From assembly GCF_026339995.1 (NCBI RefSeq), contig NZ_JAPEPT010000001.1:1190501-1254500 (forward strand): DNA of 64,000 bases, written 5' to 3'. Under the pieces are notes generated by a model. That model did not search any database. It was not told the DNA's origin and saw only the letters and a list, made by a program, of their open reading frames with translations. The stretch is from Streptomyces sp. NBC_01481 (GTDB lineage: Bacteria > Actinomycetota > Actinomycetes > Streptomycetales > Streptomycetaceae). A program made the position numbers and the translations under genes. Positions within the stretch are counted from its first letter, which is position 1, and the number at the start of each line of letters is the position of its first letter. Of this stretch, positions 51,251 through 59,664 are shown piece by piece.

Positions 51251-51990
51251 ACGCCGCGCCCGCCGACCAGATCCGACTTCTCGACGTCCAGGCACTGGAC
51301 GTACGGCTGTCGCAGCTCGCCCACAAGGTCAATACGCTGCCCGAGCACGCCGAGATCGAATCGCTCACCAAGGACCTCACGCAGCTGCGCGATCTACTGG
51401 TCGCCGCGCAGACCGAGGAGAGCGACACCGCCCGCGAGCAGACCAAGGCGGAGCAGGACGTCGACCAGGTGCGCCAGCGTGCCGTACGCGACCAGCAGCG
51501 CCTCGACTCGGGCGCCGTCACCTCACCCAAGGACCTGGAGAGCCTGCAGCACGAGATCGTCTCGCTCGCCAAGCGCCAGGGCGACCTGGAGGACGTCGTC
51601 CTGGAGGTCATGGAGCGCCGCGAGTCCGCGCAGGAGCGTGCCACCGAGCTGACCGGGCGCGTCACCTCCGTCCAGGCCAAGGTCGACGACGCGACCGCGC
51701 GCCGCGACGCTGCGCAGGAGCAGATCGACGGCGAGATCGCCTCGGCCACCAAGGAGCGCGAGGTCATGGCGGGCTCCGTGCCCGCGGACCTGCTCAAGCT
51801 GTACGAGAAGCTGCGCGTCCAGCAGGGCGGGGTGGGCGCGGCCCGCCTCTACCAGCGCCGGTGCGAGGGCTGCCAGTTGGAGCTCAACATCACCGAGGTG
51901 AACGAGGTCAAGGCGGCGTCCCCGGACACGGTGCTGCGCTGCGAGAATTGCCGCCGCATCCTGGTCCGTACGGCTGAGTCGGGGTTGTAG
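51247..51990 (+). CDS. Coiled-coil zinc-ribbon protein (C4-type), CTG start
   Basis: 247 aa. The only reasonable start is CTG 51247, in a CTGA overlap with the Nif3 stop and eight bases after TGGAG; no ATG, GTG or TTG precedes conserved sequence in this frame. The first 190 residues form a long coiled coil (IRLLDVQALDVRLSQLAHKV; LESLQHEIVSLAKRQGDLED). The C-terminal zinc ribbon has CEGCQLELN and CENCRRILV. Homologues (HP0958/FlgZ-like, CdsZ) bind nucleic acid or act as adaptors. It is consistently linked to nif3 and the RNase H gene in actinobacteria. Confidence 0.92.
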   Translation: MNAAPADQIRLLDVQALDVRLSQLAHKVNTLPEHAEIESLTKDLTQLRDLLVAAQTEESDTAREQTKAEQDVDQVRQRAVRDQQRLDSGAVTSPKDLESLQHEIVSLAKRQGDLEDVVLEVMERRESAQERATELTGRVTSVQAKVDDATARRDAAQEQIDGEIASATKEREVMAGSVPADLLKLYEKLRVQQGGVGAARLYQRRCEGCQLELNITEVNEVKAASPDTVLRCENCRRILVRTAESGL

Positions 51991-53240
51991 TGCCTGTACT
52001 GCGCGAGTTCGTCGTCGAGGCGGACGGCGGCTCCCGGGGGAATCCGGGCCCCGCGGGATACGGCGCCGCGGTCATCGACCCGAAGACGGGGGAGACGCTG
52101 GCGGAGGCGGCCGAGTACATCGGTGTGGCGACGAACAACGTCGCCGAGTACAAGGGCCTGATCGCCGGTCTCAAGGCCGCGAAGGCCCTTGACCCCGACG
52201 CCTCGGTCCGGGTCCGGATGGACTCCAAGCTCGTCGTGGAGCAGATGTCGGGCCGCTGGAAGATCAAGCACCCGGACATGAAGCCGCTGGCGGCCGAGGC
52301 CTCACGCGTCCTTCCCGCCTCGCAGGTGAGGTACGAGTGGATCCCGCGCGAGAAGAACAAGCACGCGGACCGGCTGGCCAACGAGGCGATGGACGCGGGC
52401 AAGAAGGGCAAGCAGTGGGAGCCCTCGCGCTCCACGGCGGCCCTTGACGCGCGTGACGCGAAGGCGGCGCGGGTGGTCGGCGACGCGGCGGCGGGCGCGG
52501 CGAAGGCAAGGGCGGCGCTCGCGGGGCGCGGCCCCGCCGGCGAAGCGGTTGCCGGCGAAGCGGTCGCCGAGCCGGAGGGCGCCGAGCAGTCGGTCGGCTG
52601 GGGGCCCGCCGACCTGGGCACGCCCGCGACCTTCGTACTGCTGCGCCACGGCGAGACACCGCTCACTCCCGAGAAGCGCTTCTCGGGCAGCGGCGGCACC
52701 GACCCGTCCCTGTCCCCGGCGGGCATGCGCCAGGCGGAGGCGGTCGCCGCGGCCCTGGCGGCGAGGGGCACGGTCCAGGAGATCGTCAGCTCCCCGCTCA
52801 AGCGCTGCCGCGAGACGGCGGAGGCGGCCGCGACCCGGCTGGGTCTGGACGTCCGCATCGAGGAGGGCCTGCGCGAGACGGACTTCGGCGCGTGGGAGGG
52901 CCTGACGTTCGCGGAGGTCCAGGAGCGGTACGCCGACGACCTGTCGGCCTGGCTGGCCTCCCCGAAGGTGGAGCCGACGGGCGGCGGCGAGAGTTTCGCG
53001 ACGGTGGCCCGCCGGGTCGCTGCGACGCGGGACAGACTGATCGCGCGCTACGGGGGCCGTACGGTCCTGCTCGTCACGCATGTGACCCCGATCAAGACCC
53101 TGGTCCGCCTGGCGCTCGGCGCCCCGCCGGAGTCGCTGTTCCGGATGGAACTCTCGGCGGCGTCGATCTCGGCGGTGGCGTATTACAGCGACGGCACCGC
53201 GTCGGTGCGCCTGCTGAACGACACGTCGCACCTGCGCTGA
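51990..53240 (+). CDS. Bifunctional RNase HI / CobC-like acid phosphatase
   Basis: 416 aa from GTG 51990, sharing its G with the previous TAG. RNase H domain at 1-135: Asp10 in FVVEADGGSRGNPGPAGYGA, Glu in NNVAEYKGL, Asp in VRMDSKLVVEQM and NKHADRLANEAMD. An Ala-rich linker (about 150-205) leads to a histidine phosphatase domain (VLLRHGETPLTPEKRFSGSG; VSSPLKRCRETAEAAATRLG; late His in VLLVTHVTPIKTLV). Mycobacterial Rv2228c and Streptomyces SCO2299 have this fusion. It degrades RNA in RNA-DNA hybrids; the phosphatase may act in cobalamin synthesis (alpha-ribazole-phosphate). Confidence 0.95.
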   Translation: MPVLREFVVEADGGSRGNPGPAGYGAAVIDPKTGETLAEAAEYIGVATNNVAEYKGLIAGLKAAKALDPDASVRVRMDSKLVVEQMSGRWKIKHPDMKPLAAEASRVLPASQVRYEWIPREKNKHADRLANEAMDAGKKGKQWEPSRSTAALDARDAKAARVVGDAAAGAAKARAALAGRGPAGEAVAGEAVAEPEGAEQSVGWGPADLGTPATFVLLRHGETPLTPEKRFSGSGGTDPSLSPAGMRQAEAVAAALAARGTVQEIVSSPLKRCRETAEAAATRLGLDVRIEEGLRETDFGAWEGLTFAEVQERYADDLSAWLASPKVEPTGGGESFATVARRVAATRDRLIARYGGRTVLLVTHVTPIKTLVRLALGAPPESLFRMELSAASISAVAYYSDGTASVRLLNDTSHLR

Positions 53241-53301
53241 GGGGCACACAGCGGGGGCAAATACGGGTGCGCCCGCGCCCCTGCCCGTAGGAACATCTGG
53301 C

Positions 53302-54147
53302 ATGACCTGGCATCTGACCGAGGACGTCGAGGAGTTCCACCGCGCGGCGGGCGACTACCTGGCGCGGGACCCCGCGCGGCGTACCGCGTTGCTCACCGTC
53401 AGCGAGACGGTGCGACGGCACGGGCCGCATGCGTTCGGGGCAGCCGAACCCGCGCGGTTCGGCTGGTGGCAGGAGGGCGGCGGTGCCGTGGGTGCGGCGT
53501 TTTTGCAGACGCCGCCCCAGCCGCCGCTGCTCGCCCCGATGGCGGAGCCCCTCGCCCGCGAGCTCGCTCAGGCGCTGCGGGGCGCCGGGGTCCCGGTCCG
53601 TGGGGTCAAGGGCGGGGAGGGCTCCGCCCAGGCCTTCGCCGAGGCGTGGACCGGAGGCGGCGGCTGGACCGTCGCCCTGCGGCTGCGGCTCTTGCGGCTC
53701 GGCGAGCTCACGCCCAAGCGCCCGGCACCCCCGGGCGCCGCCCGGCAGGCCACCGCTGACGACGTGCCCCTGGCCGCCGCCTGGATGAAGAAGTTCGCGG
53801 CCGACATAGGCGAGAGATCCGACGCCGACCACACCCAGAACGTCGCACGCCGCATTGCCGACGGATGCCTGTACCTGTGGGAGACCGGCGGGCAGCCCGT
53901 CTCCATGGCCGCCCGCTCGCCGCTGCTCGCCGGGCAGTCCCGGGTGTCGCCCGTCTACACCCCGCCCGGGCTGCGCGGCCGCGGCTACGCGGGAGCGGTG
54001 ACCGCTGCCGTCAGCCGGTCCGCGCTGGACGCGGGGGCCGAACAGGTGCTGCTCTTCACGGACTTGGCCAACCCCACCAGCAACGCCCTCTACCAGCGGC
54101 TCGGTTACCGCCCGCTCGCCGACTACGTGGACCTGGCCTTCAGCTAG
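53302..54147 (+). CDS. GNAT-family N-acetyltransferase
   Basis: 281 aa. C-terminal GNAT domain (about 150-281): VPLAAAWMKKFAADIGERSD, VSMAARSPLLAGQSRVSPVY, acetyl-CoA loop PGLRGRGYAGAVTAAVSRSA and VLLFTDLANPTSNALYQRLG. The N-terminal half is a degenerate second GNAT-like unit, as in many actinobacterial paralogues. Its TAG stop is partly supplied by a miniature element inserted at 54147; before insertion the stop would have been TAA. Confidence 0.9.
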   Translation: MTWHLTEDVEEFHRAAGDYLARDPARRTALLTVSETVRRHGPHAFGAAEPARFGWWQEGGGAVGAAFLQTPPQPPLLAPMAEPLARELAQALRGAGVPVRGVKGGEGSAQAFAEAWTGGGGWTVALRLRLLRLGELTPKRPAPPGAARQATADDVPLAAAWMKKFAADIGERSDADHTQNVARRIADGCLYLWETGGQPVSMAARSPLLAGQSRVSPVYTPPGLRGRGYAGAVTAAVSRSALDAGAEQVLLFTDLANPTSNALYQRLGYRPLADYVDLAFS

Positions 54148-54306
54148 GGGGTGTGCGGCGGATCAGGCTGGATCAGGGAGCGGCGTCATGCGGCTTCGGA
54201 TCCAAGGCGGAGGAGGGAGGCATGGCGGAGCCATGCCGACCGACGACAACGCAGGAGACGGAGTCGCAGGGCGTCGCGAGCCCAGCATGATCCGCCGGAC
54301 ACCCCC
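54147..54306. mobile_element. 160-bp miniature inverted-repeat element (MITE)
   Basis: Terminal repeats AGGGGGTGTGCGGCGGATCA (left, from 54146) and its counterpart ending TGATCCGCCGGACACCCCCT (right, to 54307) match with few differences over about 26 bp, and TA is duplicated at both edges. GGGTGTCCGGCGGATCATG-type ends belong to IS5-like Streptomyces elements in my recollection. No transposase. It interrupts the shared end of two convergent genes. Confidence 0.85.
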
Positions 54307-54916
54307 TAAGTGCGGCGGCCTCGCGGGCAAGCGTCTCGACCCGCGCCCAGTCCCGCGCAGCGAGCGCGTCCGCCGGAAGCATCCACGTACCGCCCACGCA
54401 GCCCACGTTCGGCAGTGCCAGATACGACGGTGCCGACGTGAGCGAGATGCCGCCCGTCGGGCAGAAGCGGGCCTGGGGAAGCGGCCCGGCAAGGGACTTG
54501 AGATACGCCGTGCCGCCCGCCGCCTCGGCCGGGAAGAACTTCAGTTCGCTCAGCCCGCGCTCCAGCAGTGCCACGACCTCCGACGTCGTCGAGACCCCCG
54601 GCAGGAACGGCACTCCCGACTGCTGCATCGCGTCGAGCAGTCGGTCCGTCCAGCCGGGGCTCACCAGGAACCGGGCACCCGCCGTGATCGCCGCGTCCAC
54701 GCCGTCCGGGGAGACGACCGTGCCCGCGCCGACGATCGCGTCCGGAACCTCGCAGGTGATGGCGCGGATCGCGTCCAGCGCCGCGGGCGTCCGCAGCGTC
54801 ACCTCGATCGCGGGCAGGCCGCCCGCGACCAGGGCCCGCGCGAGCGGTACGGCATCGGCGGCGTCCTCGACGACGACGACGGGAACGACGGGCGCGAGGT
54901 CCAGGACGGAGGGCAT
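54173..54916 (-). CDS. eda: KDPG/KHG aldolase with MITE-encoded C-terminal tail
   Basis: 247 aa from ATG 54916. Class I aldolase: Glu38 in LPAIEVTLRTPAALDAIRAI, VGAGTVVSPDGVDAAITAGA, Schiff-base Lys126 in LSELKFFPAEAAGGTAYLKS, FCPTGGISLTSAPSYLALPN. It splits 2-keto-3-deoxy-6-phosphogluconate or 4-hydroxy-2-oxoglutarate to pyruvate plus an aldehyde. Residues from 204 onward are encoded by the inserted miniature element; the reconstructed original reading is ...AALS-stop, 204 aa, the normal family length. The extra ~43 residues probably hang off the last helix. Confidence 0.9.
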   Translation of the reverse strand: MPSVLDLAPVVPVVVVEDAADAVPLARALVAGGLPAIEVTLRTPAALDAIRAITCEVPDAIVGAGTVVSPDGVDAAITAGARFLVSPGWTDRLLDAMQQSGVPFLPGVSTTSEVVALLERGLSELKFFPAEAAGGTAYLKSLAGPLPQARFCPTGGISLTSAPSYLALPNVGCVGGTWMLPADALAARDWARVETLAREAAALRGCPADHAGLATPCDSVSCVVVGRHGSAMPPSSALDPKPHDAAP

Positions 54917-54972
54917 ACGCCCATCCTGTCGGGCCCCTGCATCTGGCACAACGAGCGTTGCAGAGAGTGCAA

Positions 54973-55755
54973 TCAGTGGATCTGGGTGACCAGCACGTCC
55001 AGCGCCCACGGCTGCCCCGCCTGCGCCGGAGCCTCCGCCTCCACGACGTACCCCAGGTCCCGCAGCACCTCCACCAGCTCCGCCGGACCCGTCGGCTTCG
55101 CGCCCGCCGTCAGCAGGTCCCGCACGAGCCGCCCCTTCGTCGCCTTGTTGAAGTGGCTGACCACCTTCCGGGTCGGCGCATGCAGCACCCGCACCGTCGC
55201 CGTACGCCCCGCCACCTCCCCCTTCGGCTTCCACGCCGCCACATACGCGGAGGACCGCAGATCGAGGACGAGCCCGTCGCCCGCCGCCTCCGGCAGGACG
55301 GACGCCATCGGCTCCCGCCAGTGCGCAGCCAGCGCGCCGAGCCCCGGCAGCTTCACGCCCATCGAGCAGCGGTACGACGGAATCCGGTCGGTGATCCGCA
55401 CCGCACCCCACAGCCCCGAGAAGACCAGCAGCGACTGCCGCGCCCGGCGTCGCGCGTCCGGCTCGAGCGTCGCGAGGTCCAGCGCGTCGTACAGGACGCC
55501 CGTGTAGATCTGCCCGGCCGGCCGGGTCCCCGCGGTCCGCAGTTCCACGTTCTTGGCGATCTCGCCGCGCAGGCCCTCGCTCAGCCCGAGCACCTCCCGC
55601 GCCTTGTCCTCGTCGGCGGCGCACAGCTCGACCAGTTCGTCCAGCACCGCGGCGCGTGCCCCGGCAAGACCCGGCAGCGACAAGGACTCCGGCTTCAGCG
55701 GAGCCCCGCGCCCGGAAGCGGCCTTACCTTCCGACGGCGGCAACAGCACGAGCAC
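54973..55755 (-). CDS. yaaA: YaaA-family peroxide-stress protein
   Basis: 260 aa from GTG 55755 (AAGGAG seven bases upstream). Family start VLVLLPPSEGKAASGRGAPL, then YTGVLYDALDLATLEPDARR, LLVFSGLWGAVRITDRIPSY, RCSMGVKLPGLGALAAHWRE, VVSHFNKATKGRLVRDLLTA. YaaA limits free iron and DNA damage under H2O2 and has a DNA-binding helix-hairpin-helix fold. Single gene after the aldolase gene on the same strand. Confidence 0.93.
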   Translation of the reverse strand: MLVLLPPSEGKAASGRGAPLKPESLSLPGLAGARAAVLDELVELCAADEDKAREVLGLSEGLRGEIAKNVELRTAGTRPAGQIYTGVLYDALDLATLEPDARRRARQSLLVFSGLWGAVRITDRIPSYRCSMGVKLPGLGALAAHWREPMASVLPEAAGDGLVLDLRSSAYVAAWKPKGEVAGRTATVRVLHAPTRKVVSHFNKATKGRLVRDLLTAGAKPTGPAELVEVLRDLGYVVEAEAPAQAGQPWALDVLVTQIH

Positions 55756-55790
55756 GGCACAACTCCTTCGTACGTACGGGGGGCGGGGGG

Positions 55791-55971
55791 CGCGGGCGTG
55801 TTTTGCAAGTCCCGCCTGCCCCGCGACGCCTGGCACGCACACTCGCGATGTTGTCGGAGTCGCCCAAGTACGTCCAGTACGAGGGCGATCCTCCGCCTTG
55901 CGATTGCACGCGCCAGACGCCGCGGGGCCCGCCCTTCGGGCGGACGGCGCTACTTCCAAAACACGCCCGCG
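55791..55971. repeat. Intergenic element bounded by 20-bp inverted repeats
   Basis: CGCGGGCGTGTTTTGCAAGT (55791-55810) and ACTTCCAAAACACGCCCGCG (55952-55971) are inverted copies with one mismatch, enclosing 181 bp between yaaA and the divergent RNB gene. No coding capacity of its own is evident. It may be a miniature element or a large regulatory hairpin. Confidence 0.65.
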
Positions 55972-56027
55972 GCCCCTGCGTCAGCGTACGGGGTGCCAAG
56001 GACCCCACCCCGCCATACGCTCGGTCC

Positions 56028-57467
56028 ATGCCCCGCCGCAAGATGCTTGTGACCGGCGCAGCCGAGGCTCCGCTGCGGGCCGCGCTGCAAGAGCTGCGTA
56101 CGACGCTCGACGTGCCGCAGGACTTCCCGCCCGAGGTCCTCGCCGAGGCGGAGTCGGCCGCCCGGGCCCCACGCCTGCCCGGCCACGACGCCACCGACAT
56201 CCCCTTCTTCACGATCGACCCGCCGGCCTCCGTCGACCTCGACCAGGCGATGTACCTCTCGCGCCGCGGCGGCGGTTTCCGCGTGCAGTACGCGATCGCC
56301 GACGTCGCCGCCTTCGTCGCACCCGGTGGCGTGCTCGACGCCGAGGCCCACCGCCGCGTTCAGACCCTCTACTTCCCGGACGACAAGGTTCCGCTGCATC
56401 CGGCCGTGCTCTCCGAAGGCGCGGCCAGCCTGCTGCCCGACCACCCCGCGCCCGCGCTGCTCTGGCAGATCGACCTCGACGCCGAGGGCCGCACCGTCGC
56501 GACCGAGGTGCGGCGCGCGCTCGTACGCAGCCGGGCCAAGCTCGACTACGAGGGCGTGCAGCGGCAGATCGACGCGGGCACCGCAGAGGAGCCGCTGGCG
56601 CTGCTCAGGGACATCGGGCTGCTGCGCGAGAACCTGGAGCGCGAACGCGGCGGGATCTCCCTGAACGTCCCCGAACAGGAAGTTCTCGAGCGGGACGGCT
56701 CGTACGTCCTCGCATACCGTGCCGTATTGCCCGCCGATGCCTGGAACGCCCAGATCTCGCTGCTCACCGGCATGGTCGCGGCCGACCTCATGATCGCGGC
56801 GGGCACCGGCATCCTGCGTACGCTGCCCACCGCCCCGGACGGCGCGGTGGCACGGCTGCGCCGCTCGGCCAAAGCCCTGCACATCGACTGGCCGCACCAT
56901 GTCTCGTACGCGGACGTGGTCCGTTCCCTCGACCCGGACAACGCCCGCCACGCCGCCTTCCTGCAGGAGTGCACGAGCCTGCTGCGCGGCGCGGGCTACA
57001 GCTCCTTCGCGGGCGGCGCACTGCCCTCACCGGCGGTGCACGCGGCGGTCGCCGACGAGTACACACACTGCACAGCCCCGCTCCGTCGGCTCGTGGACCG
57101 GTACGCGGGCGAACTGTGCGTGGCCGCCGTGGCCGGACAGGAGCCGCCCGAGTGGGTCTCGGCCGCGCTGGAGGCACTTCCCAAGGAGATGGCGGACGGC
57201 TCCCGCCGCGCCAACACGGTGGAGCGCGAGTGCGTCGACATCGTCGAGGCGGCGCTGCTGAAGGAACGGATCGGCGAGATCTTCGACGCGTACGTGGTGG
57301 ATGTGCAGGAGGACGAACCCGCGGTCGGCACGGTCCACCTGGAGGACCCGGCGGTGATCGCGAGGATCGCGGGCGGCGAGGCGAAACTGCCGCTGGGGGA
57401 GCGCCTGCGGGTGAGGCTCACACAGGCGGACCCGGGCTCGGCGAAGGTGCGGTTCGCGCCCGCGTGA
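56028..57467 (+). CDS. RNB-domain ribonuclease (RNase II/R catalytic domain)
   Basis: 479 aa from ATG 56028 (MPRRKMLVTGAAEAPLRAAL). The catalytic core is DIPFFTIDPPASVDLDQAMY with the cluster of metal-binding Asp residues, VQYAIADVAAFVAPGGVLDA, LPADAWNAQISLLTGMVAAD, and EYTHCTAPLRRLVDRYAGEL. It is shorter than RNase R and lacks cold-shock domains and a full S1 domain, as in many actinobacterial RNB proteins. It degrades RNA 3' to 5'. The last 50 bp overlap the convergent membrane-protein gene. Confidence 0.92.
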   Translation: MPRRKMLVTGAAEAPLRAALQELRTTLDVPQDFPPEVLAEAESAARAPRLPGHDATDIPFFTIDPPASVDLDQAMYLSRRGGGFRVQYAIADVAAFVAPGGVLDAEAHRRVQTLYFPDDKVPLHPAVLSEGAASLLPDHPAPALLWQIDLDAEGRTVATEVRRALVRSRAKLDYEGVQRQIDAGTAEEPLALLRDIGLLRENLERERGGISLNVPEQEVLERDGSYVLAYRAVLPADAWNAQISLLTGMVAADLMIAAGTGILRTLPTAPDGAVARLRRSAKALHIDWPHHVSYADVVRSLDPDNARHAAFLQECTSLLRGAGYSSFAGGALPSPAVHAAVADEYTHCTAPLRRLVDRYAGELCVAAVAGQEPPEWVSAALEALPKEMADGSRRANTVERECVDIVEAALLKERIGEIFDAYVVDVQEDEPAVGTVHLEDPAVIARIAGGEAKLPLGERLRVRLTQADPGSAKVRFAPA

Positions 57468-58038
57468 GCGCGAGGACGAGCGCCTTCGGGTCATCGGCGT
57501 GGAAGCGCACGATCCGGGCCCGCCCCTCCTTCCCGAGCGGACGTACGTAGCGCACAGGCGCCGCCAGCTCCACCGCCACCGTCGTCTGGTTCGCGACGAT
57601 CAGCTCCAGCGACCCGTCGTCGCGCGGCTGGATCAACCGCCCCTCGGGATAACGCCGTTCGACGCGGGCGCCGACGATCTCGTCCGCCCGTATCCGCAGG
57701 TCGAACAGCGCGCCGTAGCGGATCCGCAGTGATCCGTCCGGTCCCACCACATGGGGCCGCGTCACACACGACGCGTGCAGGGCGACCATCAGCAGCACGC
57801 CGTACACATCGACGACCAGCGTGATCGCATGCACGAGCGGCCACGGGACCAGGACGGCCAGCGCCACGGTCTCGACGACCGACACGAAGATGAACCCGTA
57901 CATCATGGCGGTCTGCGGCCCGGTGTACGGGGCCGCGTGTGCCCCCGGCGCCACTGCGTGCCGCCGTCGGGCCACCCAGAGCCCGAGGCTGTGCAACGCC
58001 CGCACCTCGTGAGCGAGCAGCCGGCGCAGAGCTCTCAT
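57418..58038 (-). CDS. Two-helix membrane protein with PH-like C-terminal domain
   Basis: 206 aa from ATG 58038, overlapping the MerR stop (ATGA). Basic N-terminus (MRALRRLLAHEVRALHSLGL), two transmembrane helices (MMYGFIFVSVVETVALAVLV; VHAITLVVDVYGVLLMVALH), then a beta-rich region (LFDLRIRADEIVGARVERRY; LELIVANQTTVAVELAAPVR) like bacterial PH domains. Coupled to the MerR gene, so it is probably that regulator's target. Function unknown. Confidence 0.82.
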   Translation of the reverse strand: MRALRRLLAHEVRALHSLGLWVARRRHAVAPGAHAAPYTGPQTAMMYGFIFVSVVETVALAVLVPWPLVHAITLVVDVYGVLLMVALHASCVTRPHVVGPDGSLRIRYGALFDLRIRADEIVGARVERRYPEGRLIQPRDDGSLELIVANQTTVAVELAAPVRYVRPLGKEGRARIVRFHADDPKALVLALTRARTAPSPSPGPPV

Positions 58039-58838
58039 CGCCGCTCCCCGGCGCGTACGGTGAGCGCGGCCAGCATCCGTCGTACGGCAGCGGCCTGCGC
58101 GGGAGCGAAGTCGTCGAGGAAGGCGTCGCCGAAGGCGCTGTCGGCACTCTGCGCCACGTCCTTCTGCGCCCCGTCCGTCTGAGCCCCCTCGACCATCAGC
58201 TCCAGCAGTTCGTCGGGCATGCACGCGGCCAGCTCGTCACCGAGGGGCCCCACCCGGGCGTCGTCAGGATCCGCGTCGGCGAGGTCGTCGAGGCGCTCGT
58301 ACAACTCCTGCACCCGCACGGAGAATTCGGAATCCTCGGCGAGCGGGCGCAGTGCCGCGAACAGCCGGTCGCGCTGCTCCGGCTCCACCATCGTGTCGAG
58401 CAGAGCCAGATGCGAGCGGTCCTTGGCGGCCATCGGTGAATCGCTCGGTGCGAGCGCCCCGAGGAGCCCGGCGAGCTCCGGGGACACGGGTCCCTCGGCA
58501 GGCAGCAGCCCCGCCCGCGCCTGCTCGATCAGACCGCCGAGCCGGGCCCGCCGACCGGCGATCGCGGCGGCCTGCCGGGCGAGGTCGTCGTCGAGCTCCT
58601 GAAGGACCTCGGCGAGCTCGCGCCCGGCGTCGTCGGCGAGTACGTCGCGCACTTCGGCGAGACCGAGGCCGAGCTCGGTCAGCCGCCGGATACGGGCGAG
58701 GGCGACGGCGTGCCGGAGGCGGTAGTCGCGGTAGCCGTTGGGGAGACGTTCGGGCTCGGGGAAGAGCCCGAGGTGGTGGTAGTGGCGGACGGTGCGGGGC
58801 GTGACGCCGGCGAGTGCGGCGATCTCTCCGATCCTCAT
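58035..58838 (-). CDS. MerR-family transcriptional regulator
   Basis: 267 aa. MRIGEIAALAGVTPRTVRHY, HHLGLFPEPERLPNGYRDYR, ALARIRRLTELGLGLAEVRD form the winged helix; a coiled coil (LQELDDDLARQAAAIAGRRA) and a TipAS-like helical effector region follow. The promoter has a MerR-type operator overlapping its own -35/-10 spacer, giving autoregulation. It is followed by the coupled membrane-protein gene. Confidence 0.9.
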   Translation of the reverse strand: MRIGEIAALAGVTPRTVRHYHHLGLFPEPERLPNGYRDYRLRHAVALARIRRLTELGLGLAEVRDVLADDAGRELAEVLQELDDDLARQAAAIAGRRARLGGLIEQARAGLLPAEGPVSPELAGLLGALAPSDSPMAAKDRSHLALLDTMVEPEQRDRLFAALRPLAEDSEFSVRVQELYERLDDLADADPDDARVGPLGDELAACMPDELLELMVEGAQTDGAQKDVAQSADSAFGDAFLDDFAPAQAAAVRRMLAALTVRAGERR

Positions 58839-58844
58839 GGCTTC

Positions 58845-58875
58845 AGTAGAAACCCTGACGTTGCGGCAGGGTCAA
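58845..58875 (-). promoter_or_regulatory. MerR-type operator-promoter, probably leaderless
   Basis: On the minus strand: TTGACC (-35, 58875-58870), a 19-bp spacer with the inverted repeat ACCCTGCCGCAACGTCAGGG, and TCTACT (-10, 58850-58845). The ATG at 58838 is about 7 bases after the -10, so transcription probably starts at or next to the start codon. Confidence 0.72.
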
Positions 58876-59010
58876 GGCGGACCTGCGGCCGCCGTGAGCG
58901 CCTCCGGATTTCCATGATCGTGTGCCACGATCGAGGGAACGATCCACATCTAACGGACGGCGGGTACGGCGATGTCCCAGTCTGACGAGCGACCGAGGAA
59001 GGAGCGTGAC

Positions 59011-59589
59011 ATGAGTGCCATGCCGCATGAACCGCTCACGCAGGCGGACATCCTGCTGGAGGGCTTCCTGGCGCTGGACACGCCGGAGGGTTTCCGGGCG
59101 GAGCTGATCGAGGGGGAAATCGTTGTGACGCCGCCGCCGGACGGGGATCATGAGGACTACATTGGCCTGATCGTGGACCAGGTGATCAGGCGCTCACAGA
59201 CCCCCATGCAGTTTGCCGGAAACAAGGGCCTCAAGCTGCCGAGCGGGGGGAGCTGCCCCAAGAGCCATGTGATCCCGGATGCCACCTTCGCCCCCCTCGA
59301 GCTTCGGCTGTACCGGGGTGCGGACCCCTGGATGCCGTGCGACGGTGTCGAACTCGTCGTCGAGGTCACATCGAGACGGGCGAAGATCGACCGTGAGGTC
59401 AAGCGGCGCTGCTATGCGCGAGGGGGCATCCCTCTGTACCTGCTTGTCGATCGCGACGAGTCCTCGGTCACGCTCTTCAGCGAGCCCGAGGGCGAGGACT
59501 ACGGCCAGCGGTGCTCCGTGTCGTTCGGCAAGTCCCTGACGCTTCCCGAGCCATTCGCCTTCGACCTGGAGACCGCCGCCCTCACGTGA
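59011..59589 (+). CDS. Uma2-family (DUF820) putative endonuclease
   Basis: 192 aa from ATG 59011 (AAGGAG upstream); ATG 59020 is possible. PD-(D/E)XK nuclease fold: LIEGEIVVTPPPDGDHEDYI, VIPDATFAPLELRLYRGADP, VELVVEVTSRRAKIDREVKR, RCYARGGIPLYLLVDRDESS. Asp of PDATF, Glu of VVEV and Lys of DREVK form the expected metal site. Uma2 proteins are widespread and mostly uncharacterised. Confidence 0.9.
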   Translation: MSAMPHEPLTQADILLEGFLALDTPEGFRAELIEGEIVVTPPPDGDHEDYIGLIVDQVIRRSQTPMQFAGNKGLKLPSGGSCPKSHVIPDATFAPLELRLYRGADPWMPCDGVELVVEVTSRRAKIDREVKRRCYARGGIPLYLLVDRDESSVTLFSEPEGEDYGQRCSVSFGKSLTLPEPFAFDLETAALT

Positions 59590-59664
59590 GGACCGTCGGC
59601 GCCGCTCCCTCACACCGGCTCGGCGGAATTCGTCCCCGCGCACGCCAGGTAGCATGGTCGTCAC

